DNA from: Bradyrhizobium sp. ORS 285
GTDB taxonomy: Bacteria > Pseudomonadota > Alphaproteobacteria > Rhizobiales > Xanthobacteraceae
DNA: 64,000 bases
Direction: 5' to 3'
Assembly (NCBI RefSeq): GCF_900176205.1
Contig: NZ_LT859959.1
Span: 7,491,001 to 7,555,000, forward strand
Shown: in pieces, positions 29,473-37,733 of the stretch
Layout: every line of letters starts with the position of its first letter
Position numbering within the stretch: position 1 is the stretch's first letter
Notes under the pieces: model-generated
Seen by the model: the letters and a program-made list of their open reading frames with translations, nothing else
What the model was told of the DNA's origin: nothing
Database searches by the model: none
Program-made: the position numbers and the translations under genes

Positions 29473-31977
29473 ATGATGCGTCTGAGACTGCCGGGCGTGC
29501 TTGCCCTGATGCTGCTGGCCATGCCCGTTTCGTCGCTGCCCCGCATGGCGGTGGCGGCGCCCGCCGCGGCTGCGAGTTCGATCACCATCGAGGGCAACCG
29601 GCGCATCGAAGCCGACACCATCCGCTCCTATTTCAAGCCGGGCCCGTCCGGTGCGCTCGATGCCGGCCAGATCGACGACGGCCTGAAGGCGCTGATCGAG
29701 ACCGGCCTGTTCGCCGACGTGAAGATCGACCGCCAGGGCGGCCGGCTGGTCGTTCGCGTGGTCGAGAACCCCGTGATCGGCCGCGTCGCCTTCGAAGGCA
29801 ACAAGAAGGTCAAGGACGAGCAGCTCCTGGGCGAGGTGCAGTCGAAGCCGCGCGGCACGCTGTCGCGCCCGATGGTGCAGTCCGACGCGCAGCGCATCGC
29901 CGAGATCTACCGCCGCTCCGGCCGCTATGACGTGCGCGTCACGCCGGAGATCATCGAGCAGCCCAACAACCGCGTCGACCTCATCTTCACCATCACCGAG
30001 GGCGTCAAGACCGGCGTGAAGTCGGTCGAGTTCGTCGGCAACACCGCCTACTCCGCCGCGCGCCTGCGCGACATCATCAAGACCCGCGCGACCAATTGGC
30101 TGAGCTTCCTCGGCAACAACGACGTCTACGATCCCGATCGCGTCGAGGCCGACCGCGACCTGATCCGCCGCTTCTACCTGAAGAACGGCTATGCCGATGT
30201 CCAAGTCGTCGCCGCGCTCAGCGAATATGATCCAGAGCAGAAGGGCTTCCTGGTCACCTTCCAGATCGAGGAGGGCCAGCAATACCGCGTCGGCTCGGTC
30301 GACTTCCAGTCGACGGTCGCCTCGCTCGACCCCAACAGCCTGCGCGGCTATTCGCGAGTCAATGTCGGCGCGCTCTACAATGTCGAGCAGCTCGAGAAGT
30401 CGGTGGAGGAGATGCAGATCGAGGCCTCGCGCCGCGGCTTCGCCTTCGCGGTTGTGCGTCCACGCGGCGACCGCAACATGGAGGCACACACCGTCGCCAT
30501 CGTGTTCTCCGTGGACGAGGGGCCGCGCACCTATATCGAGCGCATCACGATCCGCGGCAACACCAGGACCCGCGACTACGTGATCCGGCGCGAGTTCGAC
30601 CTCTCCGAGGGCGACGCCTATAACCGCGCCCTCGTCGACCGCGCCGAGCGCCGGCTGAAGAACCTCGACTTCTTCAAGGAGGTGAAGATCACGACCGAGC
30701 CGGGCTCGTCGAGCGACCGCGTGATCCTCGTGGTCACGCTCGAGGAAAAGTCGACCGGCGACTTCTCGATCTCCGGCGGCTATTCGACCACCGACGGCGC
30801 GCTCGCCGAGGTGTCGATCTCCGAGCGCAACTTCCTCGGCCGCGGCCTGTTCGCCAAGGCCTCGGTCACCTATGGACAGTACACCCGCGGCGTGTCGCTG
30901 TCCTTCGTCGAGCCCTATCTGCTGGATTACCGGATCGCACTCGGCCTCGACGTCTCCTACCGCCAGCAGCTCGCCAACTCCTATACGAGCTATGGCACCC
31001 GGACCATCGGCTTCAGCCCGCGGCTGGGATTCCAGTTGCGCGAGGACCTGTCGCTGCAGCTGCGCTACTCGCTGTACCGGCAGGAGATCACGCTGCCGTC
31101 CTATCTCGCGAACTGCAACAACAACTCGGCCAATGGCCTGCTCGCCTTCAATCCGACGCCGACCTATATCCAGAGCGTGCTCGGCGGCGTCGACCCGACC
31201 AATTCGACCACCTCAGGCGTGTACGGCTATGGCTGCTATGGCGACGGCGAATCCAGCCTCGCGGTGCGCAAGGAGCTGAACGACGGCGCGGCGCTGACCT
31301 CGGCGCTCGGCTATACCTTGAGCTACAACACGCTGGACAACACCAAGAACCCGACCGACGGCCTGCTGATCGACTGGCGCCAGGATTTCGCCGGCGTCGG
31401 CGGCAATGTCAGCTATCTGAAGTCGGCGATGGACGCGAAATACTTCACGCCGCTGGTCGCCGACATCGTCAGCGTCATTCATCTGCAGGGCGGCGTCCTC
31501 AACAAGGTCGGTGACAAAGACCTGCGCATGCTCGACCATTACCAGATGGGCCCGGCGCTGGTCCGCGGCTTCGCCTCCAACGGCATCGGCCCGCGCGACA
31601 TCACCTATCGCAACTTCGGCGTCACCGGCGATGCGCTCGGCGGTACCAAATATTGGGGCGCCTCGGCCGAGCTGCAGATGCCGTTCTGGTTCCTTCCCAA
31701 GGAAGTCGGCCTGAAGGGCTCGGTCTACGCCGATGCCGGCTCGCTGTGGGGCTACCAGGGCCCGACCTCCTGGGCCGCCACCGGCGAGGTCAACTCCGCC
31801 GCCTGCAAATGCGCCATGCAGTACGACGACAGCAAGGTCGTCCGCTCCTCCGTCGGCGTCGGCCTGATCTGGGCTTCCCCCTTCGGTCCCCTGCGCTTCG
31901 ACTACGCCGTGCCGCTGTCCAAGGGCAAATACGACGTCGTGCAGGAGTTCAAGTTCGGCGGCGGTACGTCGTTCTGA
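29473..31977 (+). CDS. bamA: Outer-membrane protein assembly factor BamA (stand-alone copy)
   Basis: 834 residues. Signal peptide (about 1-30), five POTRA repeats (about 35-420, the first beginning SSITIEGNRRIEADTIRSYF), and a 16-strand Omp85 barrel (about 430-834) with the lid-loop motif VRGF (near residue 697) and a C-terminal F. It inserts beta-barrel proteins in the outer membrane. Extracellular loops carry cysteines (ANCNNNSANGL, YGYGCYGDG, AACKCAMQY), which is more than usual. The gene has no rseP, lpxD or fabZ neighbours, unlike the usual bamA locus, so it may be a paralog (inference). ATG 29473 is chosen because the signal peptide begins there. Confidence 0.92.
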   Translation: MMRLRLPGVLALMLLAMPVSSLPRMAVAAPAAAASSITIEGNRRIEADTIRSYFKPGPSGALDAGQIDDGLKALIETGLFADVKIDRQGGRLVVRVVENPVIGRVAFEGNKKVKDEQLLGEVQSKPRGTLSRPMVQSDAQRIAEIYRRSGRYDVRVTPEIIEQPNNRVDLIFTITEGVKTGVKSVEFVGNTAYSAARLRDIIKTRATNWLSFLGNNDVYDPDRVEADRDLIRRFYLKNGYADVQVVAALSEYDPEQKGFLVTFQIEEGQQYRVGSVDFQSTVASLDPNSLRGYSRVNVGALYNVEQLEKSVEEMQIEASRRGFAFAVVRPRGDRNMEAHTVAIVFSVDEGPRTYIERITIRGNTRTRDYVIRREFDLSEGDAYNRALVDRAERRLKNLDFFKEVKITTEPGSSSDRVILVVTLEEKSTGDFSISGGYSTTDGALAEVSISERNFLGRGLFAKASVTYGQYTRGVSLSFVEPYLLDYRIALGLDVSYRQQLANSYTSYGTRTIGFSPRLGFQLREDLSLQLRYSLYRQEITLPSYLANCNNNSANGLLAFNPTPTYIQSVLGGVDPTNSTTSGVYGYGCYGDGESSLAVRKELNDGAALTSALGYTLSYNTLDNTKNPTDGLLIDWRQDFAGVGGNVSYLKSAMDAKYFTPLVADIVSVIHLQGGVLNKVGDKDLRMLDHYQMGPALVRGFASNGIGPRDITYRNFGVTGDALGGTKYWGASAELQMPFWFLPKEVGLKGSVYADAGSLWGYQGPTSWAATGEVNSAACKCAMQYDDSKVVRSSVGVGLIWASPFGPLRFDYAVPLSKGKYDVVQEFKFGGGTSF

Positions 31978-32025
31978 GGGGGGACGAGGCTCGTTCCTCG
32001 ACGTCTGTGATCACGAAGACGGTGA

Positions 32026-32219
32026 GCTCCCCTCCCCCTTGCGGGGAGGGGTCGGGGGTGGGGGTCCACGAATTCCGCTCTCCATGAAAATCTAGATTCC
32101 TACTTTCCTGCTCCGCGGATGATGTTCGCGATGCATAGTTGCTCGAACTGAAGTTCGCCACTCACGTCATCGCCCGGGGACCCCCACCCCCAACCCCTCC
32201 CCGCAAGGGGGAGGGGAGC
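32026..32219. repeat. Inverted pair of C-rich hairpins
   Basis: GCTCCCCTCCCCCTTGCGGG (starting 32026, to 32067) is matched by its reverse complement at 32178-32219, 110 bases apart. Each unit also contains its own small hairpin (CTCCCC...GGGGAG). It lies after the bamA stop and may end its transcript. Confidence 0.75.
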
Positions 32220-32636
32220 CCACCGTCTGCGTGGCACAGAGCTCGGCTCACGTGAGCTGTTGCCACGATCGCACCCATCGCATGCTCATCGCGCGCGTCC
32301 CTCCCATGTGTAAACTGCCCGTCGTGTTAGTTTGTCGCATCATCAACCCTTGTGTCGTCGGGCAAATCAGCTGCACATTTCCGCGCGTCCCTGCTGCCGC
32401 ATGAGGGGCGTGTCGCGACCGTCACGAGACGTTGGCAGCGGGATGCGATGGGCGTGTGTCGACGCAGCGTGATCATTCGCGCCGACGAACGGCGATGCAC
32501 GCACGGTCAAGTCGCGCGGTCCTGATATCCCGACGCTGATATCACCCGTGCAATGCGCGTCAGCGCATTGTCGCGGCATGGTGGCCAGCAAGCCGGCGCA
32601 CCAGGGAGAACGCGAAGCAGCCGTTAAAACCGTTGC

Positions 32637-32738
32637 GCGGGGAAGGCCGGGCGTTCTCGGCCAGACCTGTGGTGACTGCCGCCTGCTTTTCTTTCTGCAG
32701 GCGGGCCACGGGCGCGGCCAGCGCCCGGCCTTCCTCGC
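32637..32738. repeat. Inverted repeat of a longer dispersed element
   Basis: GCGGGGAAGGCCGGGCG at about 32637-32653 pairs with CGCCCGGCCTTCCTCGC at about 32722-32738. The sequence between, including CTGCCGCCTGCTTTTC and TCTGCAGGCGGG, forms a further hairpin. I recognise this from memory as part of a long intergenic repeat frequent in Bradyrhizobium; the surrounding ~400 bases (32360-32760) fit the same element. Confidence 0.5.
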
Positions 32739-32857
32739 GCCCTCATGATTGAGAGGGCGGCTCATTCAGCAAAGCTCGGGCGCATCGTGTCGCGAGGATG
32801 ACCTCGCACGCATCCAACTCTCTCTCGGAGGCAACGCTGCCAACGCCAACTCCCACT

Positions 32858-32976
32858 GTCGTCCCTGCGAACGCAGGGACCCATAACCACAGGGGTCGAT
32901 TGGTTTGCGCGGGATTGGCCGCCTGCCTGTTTCTCACATCACGCGGTATGGGTCCCTGCGTTCGCAGGAACGACAC
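32858..32976. repeat. Dispersed palindromic repeat, copy B
   Basis: Begins GTCGTCCCTGCGAACGCAGG then GACCCATAACCACAGG; ends TATGGGTCCCTGCG then TTCGCAGGAACGACAC. It matches copy A (7561) and copy C (48956) in design, with each arm holding its own small hairpin (CCCTGCGAACGCAGGG). It lies in the repeat-rich gap after bamA. Confidence 0.82.
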
Positions 32977-33067
32977 CGATTGCTGGGCGCCAGAGGGGCT
33001 TTCACGCCGATCAAAAAGGCCTCAGCTTGCGCTGACGCCCCGCAACGATCTCGTCATGGCGCGCCTC

Positions 33068-33826
33068 TCACTCCCTGTTCGCCGGCGTCTGGATGAATCC
33101 CCGATTCCATGTCGGGCTGATCAGGATCTCGTTCACGCACACCCGCGGCGGCAGGCTCGCCACGAACGCAATGGTCCGGCCAAGATCCTCCGGCTGCAGC
33201 ATCCGGGCCTGCTCCGCGGCGCTCGGCACCACCGGCCGCTGCTCCAGGATCGGCGTGGCGACCTCGCCCGGCATCAGGCAGCACGCGCGCAGGCCGTTGA
33301 CACATTCCTCCATGTTGAAGGAGTGGGTGAGCGCCAGCACGGCGTGCTTGGTCGAGGTGTAGGCCGGCCCGGGCATCTTCGAGACGTGGCGGCCGGCCCA
33401 GGACGAAACGTTGATGATGATGCCGTCCTTTTGCGTGCGCATCGCCGGCAGCACCGCTTTCATGCAATACAGCACGCCGTTGAGATTGATCTCCACCAGC
33501 TGGTTCCAGCCCTCCAGCGTCATGTCGTCCCAGCGCCGCCGCGGCACGTTCACGCCGGCCGAGTTGACCAGGAGATCGATGCGGCCGTGGCGCATCAGGA
33601 TGGCGTCGGCCGCGGCCTGCACGTCGGTCGCCTTGGCGACATCGAGCACGACGGCCTCGGCGGCGCCGCCACCGGCCGCGACCTTGGCCACTACGGCATC
33701 GAGCGCCGCCTTGCGCCGGCCCGACACCACGACGGTCCAGCCCTCGGCGGCGAGCGCCAGCGCGCCGGCCTCGCCGATGCCCGTGCCGCCCCCCGTGATC
33801 CATGCGATCCGCTTCCCCTTGGTCAT
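33068..33826 (-). CDS. Short-chain dehydrogenase/reductase
   Basis: 252 residues, classical SDR. Coenzyme motif TGGGTGIGEAGA (residues 11-22), NSAGV near residue 87, catalytic Ser in IINVSSWAGRH (about 137-147) and YTSTKHAV with the catalytic Tyr/Lys pair (about 155-162; the motif is YxxxK). The substrate cannot be predicted. It is divergent from the malonyl-CoA synthetase gene over 179 bases, and the shared promoter gap and neighbourhood raise a link to acyl/malonate metabolism, which is only suggestive. Confidence 0.93.
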   Translation of the reverse strand: MTKGKRIAWITGGGTGIGEAGALALAAEGWTVVVSGRRKAALDAVVAKVAAGGGAAEAVVLDVAKATDVQAAADAILMRHGRIDLLVNSAGVNVPRRRWDDMTLEGWNQLVEINLNGVLYCMKAVLPAMRTQKDGIIINVSSWAGRHVSKMPGPAYTSTKHAVLALTHSFNMEECVNGLRACCLMPGEVATPILEQRPVVPSAAEQARMLQPEDLGRTIAFVASLPPRVCVNEILISPTWNRGFIQTPANRE

Positions 33827-34005
33827 TTCCTGGCGTCTCCCGTTGCCTTCGAAAGGGCGTTTTTGCTAAGGCAGCCTCGATCAGAGACGGCAGCCCCGGC
33901 GCTCCAGCCGCTGCTTTCAGCCGTCCAGGCCCTTATCGTCTTCGTCGAGCACGATGTTCCGCCGGCTGGCACTGCCGGCCGGCCACGGCTCCAGGGGAAT
34001 GTTGC

Positions 34006-35532
34006 ATGAACCACGCCGCCAACGCCAATCTGTTCGCCCGCCTGTTCGACGGTCTCGACGAGCCCAGCCGTCTCGCGATCGAGACCCATGACGGCCAGCG
34101 CATCACCTATGGCGACCTCGTCGCGCGCGCTGGCCAGATGGCGAATGTGCTGGTCGCGCGTGGCGTGAAGCCGGGCGATCGCGTCGCGGCGCAGACCGAG
34201 AAGTCGGTGTCCGGTCTCGTGCTCTATCTCGCCACCGTGCGCGCCGGCGGCGTGTATCTGCCGCTCAACACCGCCTACACGCTCAATGAGCTCGATTATT
34301 TCATCGGCGATGCCGAGCCGACCGTGGTGGTCTGCGATCCCACGAAGGCCGAAGGCATCGGCGCGCTCGCCGCCAAGGTCGGCGCGAAGGTCGAGACGCT
34401 CGATGCCTCAGGCAAGGGATCTTTGACCGACGCGGCCGACAAGGCGGAGACCGCGTTCACCACTGTGCCGCGCACATCGGACGATCTCGCCGCGATTCTC
34501 TACACGTCGGGCACCACCGGCCGCTCAAAGGGCGCGATGCTGTCTCACGACAATCTCGCCTCGAACTCGCTGACCCTGATCGACTACTGGCGCTTCACCA
34601 AGGACGATGTGTTGATCCACGCGCTGCCAATCTATCATACGCATGGTTTGTTCGTGGCCAGCAACGTTACGCTGTTCGCCCGGGCGTCGATGATCTTCCT
34701 GCCGAAGCTCGATCCGGACCTGATCATCAATTTGATGGCGCGCGCCACGGTGCTGATGGGCGTGCCGACCTTCTACACGCGGCTGTTGCAGAACCCGCGG
34801 CTGAGCAAAGAGACCACCAGCCACATGCGTCTCTTCATCTCCGGCTCGGCGCCGCTGCTCGCCGATACCCATCGCGAATGGTTCGCGCGCACCGGCCACG
34901 CGGTGCTCGAGCGCTACGGCATGACCGAGACCAACATGAACACGTCGAACCCGTATGAAGGCGAGCGCGTCCCGGGCGCCGTCGGCTTCCCGCTGCCCGG
35001 CGTCTCCGTGCGCGTCACCGATCCCGAGACGGCCAAGGAGCTCGCGCGCGACGAGATCGGCATGATCGAGGTGAAGGGCCCGAACGTGTTCAAGGGCTAT
35101 TGGCGGATGCCGGAGAAAACCAAATCGGAATTCCGCGACGATGGGTTCTTCATCACCGGCGACCTCGGCAAGATCGACACCCAGGGCTACGTCCACATCG
35201 TCGGCCGCGGCAAGGACCTCGTGATCTCCGGCGGCTTCAACGTCTACCCGAAGGAGATCGAGAGCGAGATCGACGCCATGCCGGGCGTGGTCGAATCCGC
35301 CGTCATCGGCGTGCCGCATGCCGATTTCGGCGAGGGCGTCACCGCCGTTGTCGTGAAGCATCCCGGCGCCGATGTGAACGAGGCCGGCGTGCTCAAGGGC
35401 CTCGACGGCCGGCTCGCGAAATTCAAGATGCCCAAGCGCGTCTTCGTGGTCGAGGAGCTGCCGCGCAACACCATGGGCAAGGTGCAGAAGAACGTGCTGC
35501 GTGATCAGTACAAGGACATCTATACCAAGTGA
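34006..35532 (+). CDS. matB: Malonyl-CoA synthetase (acyl-CoA synthetase family)
   Basis: 508 residues, the usual MatB length. Converts malonate (or methylmalonate) plus CoA and ATP to the CoA thioester. The adenylate-forming core motif is ILYTSGTTGRSKGAMLSH (about 165-182); further elements are YGMTETNMN (about 304-312), GYWRMPEKT, FFITGDLGKID, VISGGFNVYPKEIE, and the catalytic Lys in NTMGKVQKN near the C-terminus. The N-terminal NLFARLFDG and VRAGGVYLPLNTAY match MatB. The ATG at 34006 is used; an upstream frame extends into the SDR intergenic region. A small gene follows only 10 bases later, so it is coupled. Confidence 0.9.
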   Translation: MNHAANANLFARLFDGLDEPSRLAIETHDGQRITYGDLVARAGQMANVLVARGVKPGDRVAAQTEKSVSGLVLYLATVRAGGVYLPLNTAYTLNELDYFIGDAEPTVVVCDPTKAEGIGALAAKVGAKVETLDASGKGSLTDAADKAETAFTTVPRTSDDLAAILYTSGTTGRSKGAMLSHDNLASNSLTLIDYWRFTKDDVLIHALPIYHTHGLFVASNVTLFARASMIFLPKLDPDLIINLMARATVLMGVPTFYTRLLQNPRLSKETTSHMRLFISGSAPLLADTHREWFARTGHAVLERYGMTETNMNTSNPYEGERVPGAVGFPLPGVSVRVTDPETAKELARDEIGMIEVKGPNVFKGYWRMPEKTKSEFRDDGFFITGDLGKIDTQGYVHIVGRGKDLVISGGFNVYPKEIESEIDAMPGVVESAVIGVPHADFGEGVTAVVVKHPGADVNEAGVLKGLDGRLAKFKMPKRVFVVEELPRNTMGKVQKNVLRDQYKDIYTK

Positions 35533-35542
35533 CCGACAAGCT

Positions 35543-36046
35543 ATGACGGGGCAGATGACGCGCAAGCAGGCCGAGGAGATCCAGCGTCATCTGCTCGACA
35601 CCTCGCGCGCGCTCGGACGGGCCGGGGCGGCCATCGCCGATCTCGGTGAGACAGATCGCCAAGCTCTGACCGACCGGCTAGCTGGCGTGTCGTCGCAGCT
35701 CTATTTCGATCTGTTCGAATACATCAACGAACGGCATCCCGACTTGACGGTGTGGCTCGAGTCCGTGCCGACGGCGCATGTGCTGAGCTGGGACGAGGTC
35801 AGCCTGCCGCCGGGGGTCGCCGAGTCCGAGCTCGACGATCTGATCTTTTCGCTGCTGAAGCCTGATTGGCGGAAGACTGCAATGATCCTCGCGATGGCCT
35901 CCGGGCGCTGCGAGCAGCTCTTTGTCTCGCTCGACATTGTCGCAGCACGGATCCGCGCGCTGGCAGAGGCTGGCCGCATCGACCACCAGGGCGACCTTCG
36001 CAGGTGGCGCGCCAGCGAGGTGCGGCTGCCTAGCTCAGATGGATAG
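35543..36046 (+). CDS. DUF3658-like protein coupled to matB
   Basis: 167 residues. An N-terminal helical part (about 1-55) is followed by ERHPDLTVWLESVPTAHVL and a C-terminal region LFVSLDIVAARIRALAEAGRIDHQGDLRRWRASEVRLP, which resembles the winged-helix-like DUF3658 end seen in many small proteins. No catalytic motif is recognised. It starts 10 bases after the matB stop, so it is expected on the same transcript, perhaps as an accessory or regulator of malonate use; that is an inference only. Confidence 0.72.
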   Translation: MTGQMTRKQAEEIQRHLLDTSRALGRAGAAIADLGETDRQALTDRLAGVSSQLYFDLFEYINERHPDLTVWLESVPTAHVLSWDEVSLPPGVAESELDDLIFSLLKPDWRKTAMILAMASGRCEQLFVSLDIVAARIRALAEAGRIDHQGDLRRWRASEVRLPSSDG

Positions 36047-36107
36047 TATGGGCATGACGAGCGCCCGATCATGTCAGGCAATGTTGCGCCGTCCGCACGC
36101 GGGGGAC

Positions 36108-36365
36108 TTAACGCCGTCGCGCGATCTTGAGCCCCGCCAGCGCAGCCAGCGGCGGCGCGGCGCAGATCACGACGAGCTTCAGCATGGCGAGCCAGGCGAT
36201 CTCGTGCCGGATGGCGATGGCCAAGCAAGCGGCGAACAGCCCGGCGGCCGTGAAGCCGAGGATGCAGGTCAACGGCTCCTCGGCGGGCTGCTGCGAGGAC
36301 GCGTTGCGCACCGGCAGCGCCGCGGGGCGCTCCGTGCTCATTGGCCGGACCGTGGGAACGGGCAT
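36108..36365 (-). CDS. Small two-helix membrane protein
   Basis: 85 residues from the ATG at 36365, which has AGGGAGG 5 bases upstream (CAGGGAGGTCCG ATG). A basic, Ser/Pro-rich N-terminal part (1-34) is followed by two hydrophobic helices: ILGFTAAGLFAACLAIAI and a second helix ending LAGLKIARRR. No family is recognised. A longer frame upstream has no support. It converges with the DUF3658-like gene. Confidence 0.62.
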   Translation of the reverse strand: MPVPTVRPMSTERPAALPVRNASSQQPAEEPLTCILGFTAAGLFAACLAIAIRHEIAWLAMLKLVVICAAPPLAALAGLKIARRR

Positions 36366-36936
36366 CGGACCTCCCTGGCAGCGCGCCATTTTGACGGCGT
36401 TTCGCCGCAGACTAGGCGACCTCGCACATGCCGGACATGCGGCAAAATCGACCAGCGGCAACATACGGAGATCGGCACGCGAGGAACGCGCGACGTCCGC
36501 GGTGACTTGCCAAGCGCCATGCGAGCACGATCGCGATGGCCTCTTTGTCCCGCGAATCCTTCCGGTCAGGTTTGCAGAATCGTCGCCCTGCGCACCCGAT
36601 CGGTCTCGAAACCGTCCGTGCCCGGTCCGTAGTTAAGCGGTGAATCAATGCTCGATGATCTGCGTTATTTCAGCGTTGTGTCGAGTGTAACGCCGTCGAT
36701 GAGGAGATAAAAGTGAATACTTATTCGCTGCATCGGCGTCGGGCTGGGCTCTGGTATACCACGGCGGCCATTGATCCTTTTTTCACCGCTGCCGTAGTAC
36801 TGAATCGGTGTTCGGTTTTGAGGCATTTGTCCGTTGCAACACCTGTTCCTTCTCCGTAAATAAAGCCCGCCTGCCGATCCCACACGGCCGCAAGCCCCTT
36901 CCGTTCACGGCCCACAAGAAATCATCAAAGCAAGCA
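36366..36936. other. Intergenic region upstream of sdhC
   Basis: 571 bases with no convincing gene. The 36640-36830 part is A/T-richer than the rest and should hold the sdh operon promoter. No recognisable operator or RNA was seen. Short frames here (for example 36665-36883, minus) have no protein signature. Confidence 0.5.
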
Positions 36937-37335
36937 ATGACAGCCAGGATCGAACGACCGCTTTCGCCGCATCTGCAAACCTACCGCTGGACGCTGACGA
37001 TGATCTTGTCGATCGTCCATCGCGCCACCGGGGTTGCACTGTATTTCGGGACGCTGCTGCTGGCCTGGTGGTTGATCGCCGCCGCGTCCGGTCCCAGCGC
37101 CTACTCTTATGTCCAGGGCTTCATGGGCAGCTTCCTCGGCCGTCTGATCGTGTTCGGCTACACCTGGGCGCTGCTCCACCATCTGCTCTCCGGCATTCGC
37201 CACTTCGTCTGGGACCTCGGCTACGGCTTCAAGCCGAGCGAGCGTGAGACTTTGACCTGGGGCGCACTGATCGGCGGCATCTCCCTGACCGTTCTGGTGT
37301 GGATCGTGGCTTACGCAGTCGGAGGCGGTCGATGA
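36937..37335 (+). CDS. sdhC: Succinate dehydrogenase cytochrome b556 subunit
   Basis: 132 residues. Membrane anchor of complex II, with heme-binding His in SIVHRATGVALYFG (His 27 region) and three helices, including LLLAWWLIAAASGPSAYSYV and LIVFGYTWALLHHLLSGIRHFVWDLG. The family signature HRxTG is present. The ATG at 36937 is the start, since an upstream frame is not conserved. It overlaps sdhD by 4 bases (ATGA). sdhC, D, A and B are all on the plus strand in the usual order. Confidence 0.94.
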   Translation: MTARIERPLSPHLQTYRWTLTMILSIVHRATGVALYFGTLLLAWWLIAAASGPSAYSYVQGFMGSFLGRLIVFGYTWALLHHLLSGIRHFVWDLGYGFKPSERETLTWGALIGGISLTVLVWIVAYAVGGGR

Positions 37336-37730
37336 GCAACGCACGCGCAAAATCGATGCGGACCCCGCTGGGCCGCGTCCGCAATCTCGGCGCCGCTCAC
37401 TCCGGCACCGGCGACTTCTGGCGTCAGCGTATCACCGCCGTCGCGATGACCCTGCTGATCGTTCCCGTCGTCGTTGTCGTGATCATGCTGCTCGGCCGCA
37501 ACCAGGCCGGCGCGGCGCAGATCCTCGGTTCGCTGCCGATCGCGCTGATCATGCTGCTGTTCGTGGCCGCCAGCTGCTGGCACATGAAAATCGGCATGCA
37601 GGTGATCATCGAGGACTACGTGCACAACGAGCCGCTCAAGCTCATCGCCATCATGGCCAACAATTTCTTCTCCGTGACCGTGGCAATCGCCTCGATCTAC
37701 GCCCTCATCAAACTGTCCACTGGAGTCTAG
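37332..37730 (+). CDS. sdhD: Succinate dehydrogenase hydrophobic membrane anchor subunit
   Basis: 132 residues. Second membrane subunit of complex II, with VRNLGAAHSGTGDFWRQRI at the start, a helix ITAVAMTLLIVPVVVVVIML, a helix ALIMLLFVAASCWHMKIGMQVIIEDYVHNE with a His, and a third helix near the end. Overlaps sdhC by 4 bases and is 3 bases from sdhA. The conserved SHMKxGMQ-type and EDYVH parts match alphaproteobacterial SdhD. Confidence 0.94.
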   Translation: MSNARAKSMRTPLGRVRNLGAAHSGTGDFWRQRITAVAMTLLIVPVVVVVIMLLGRNQAGAAQILGSLPIALIMLLFVAASCWHMKIGMQVIIEDYVHNEPLKLIAIMANNFFSVTVAIASIYALIKLSTGV

Positions 37731-37733
37731 CGA

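Larger units (their letters stand above)
31978..33067. other. Gene-poor region of nested repeats between bamA and the SDR gene
   Basis: About 1.1 kb without a convincing gene. It contains an inverted pair of C-rich hairpins (32026-32067 and 32178-32219), a longer element around 32540-32740 with complementary arms (GGGGAAGGCCGGGCG and CGCCCGGCCTTCC), and a palindromic copy of the dispersed GTCGTCCC repeat at 32858-32976. Frames here resemble translated repeats, not proteins. Confidence 0.65.

Noticed and set aside
32367..32765. 132-residue frame on the minus strand in the repeat nest
   Set aside because: It covers the long hairpin element; the composition resembles spurious frames of Bradyrhizobium repeats.
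36665..36883. 72-residue frame upstream of sdhC, minus strand
   Set aside because: No family, no RBS, and it covers the likely sdh promoter.
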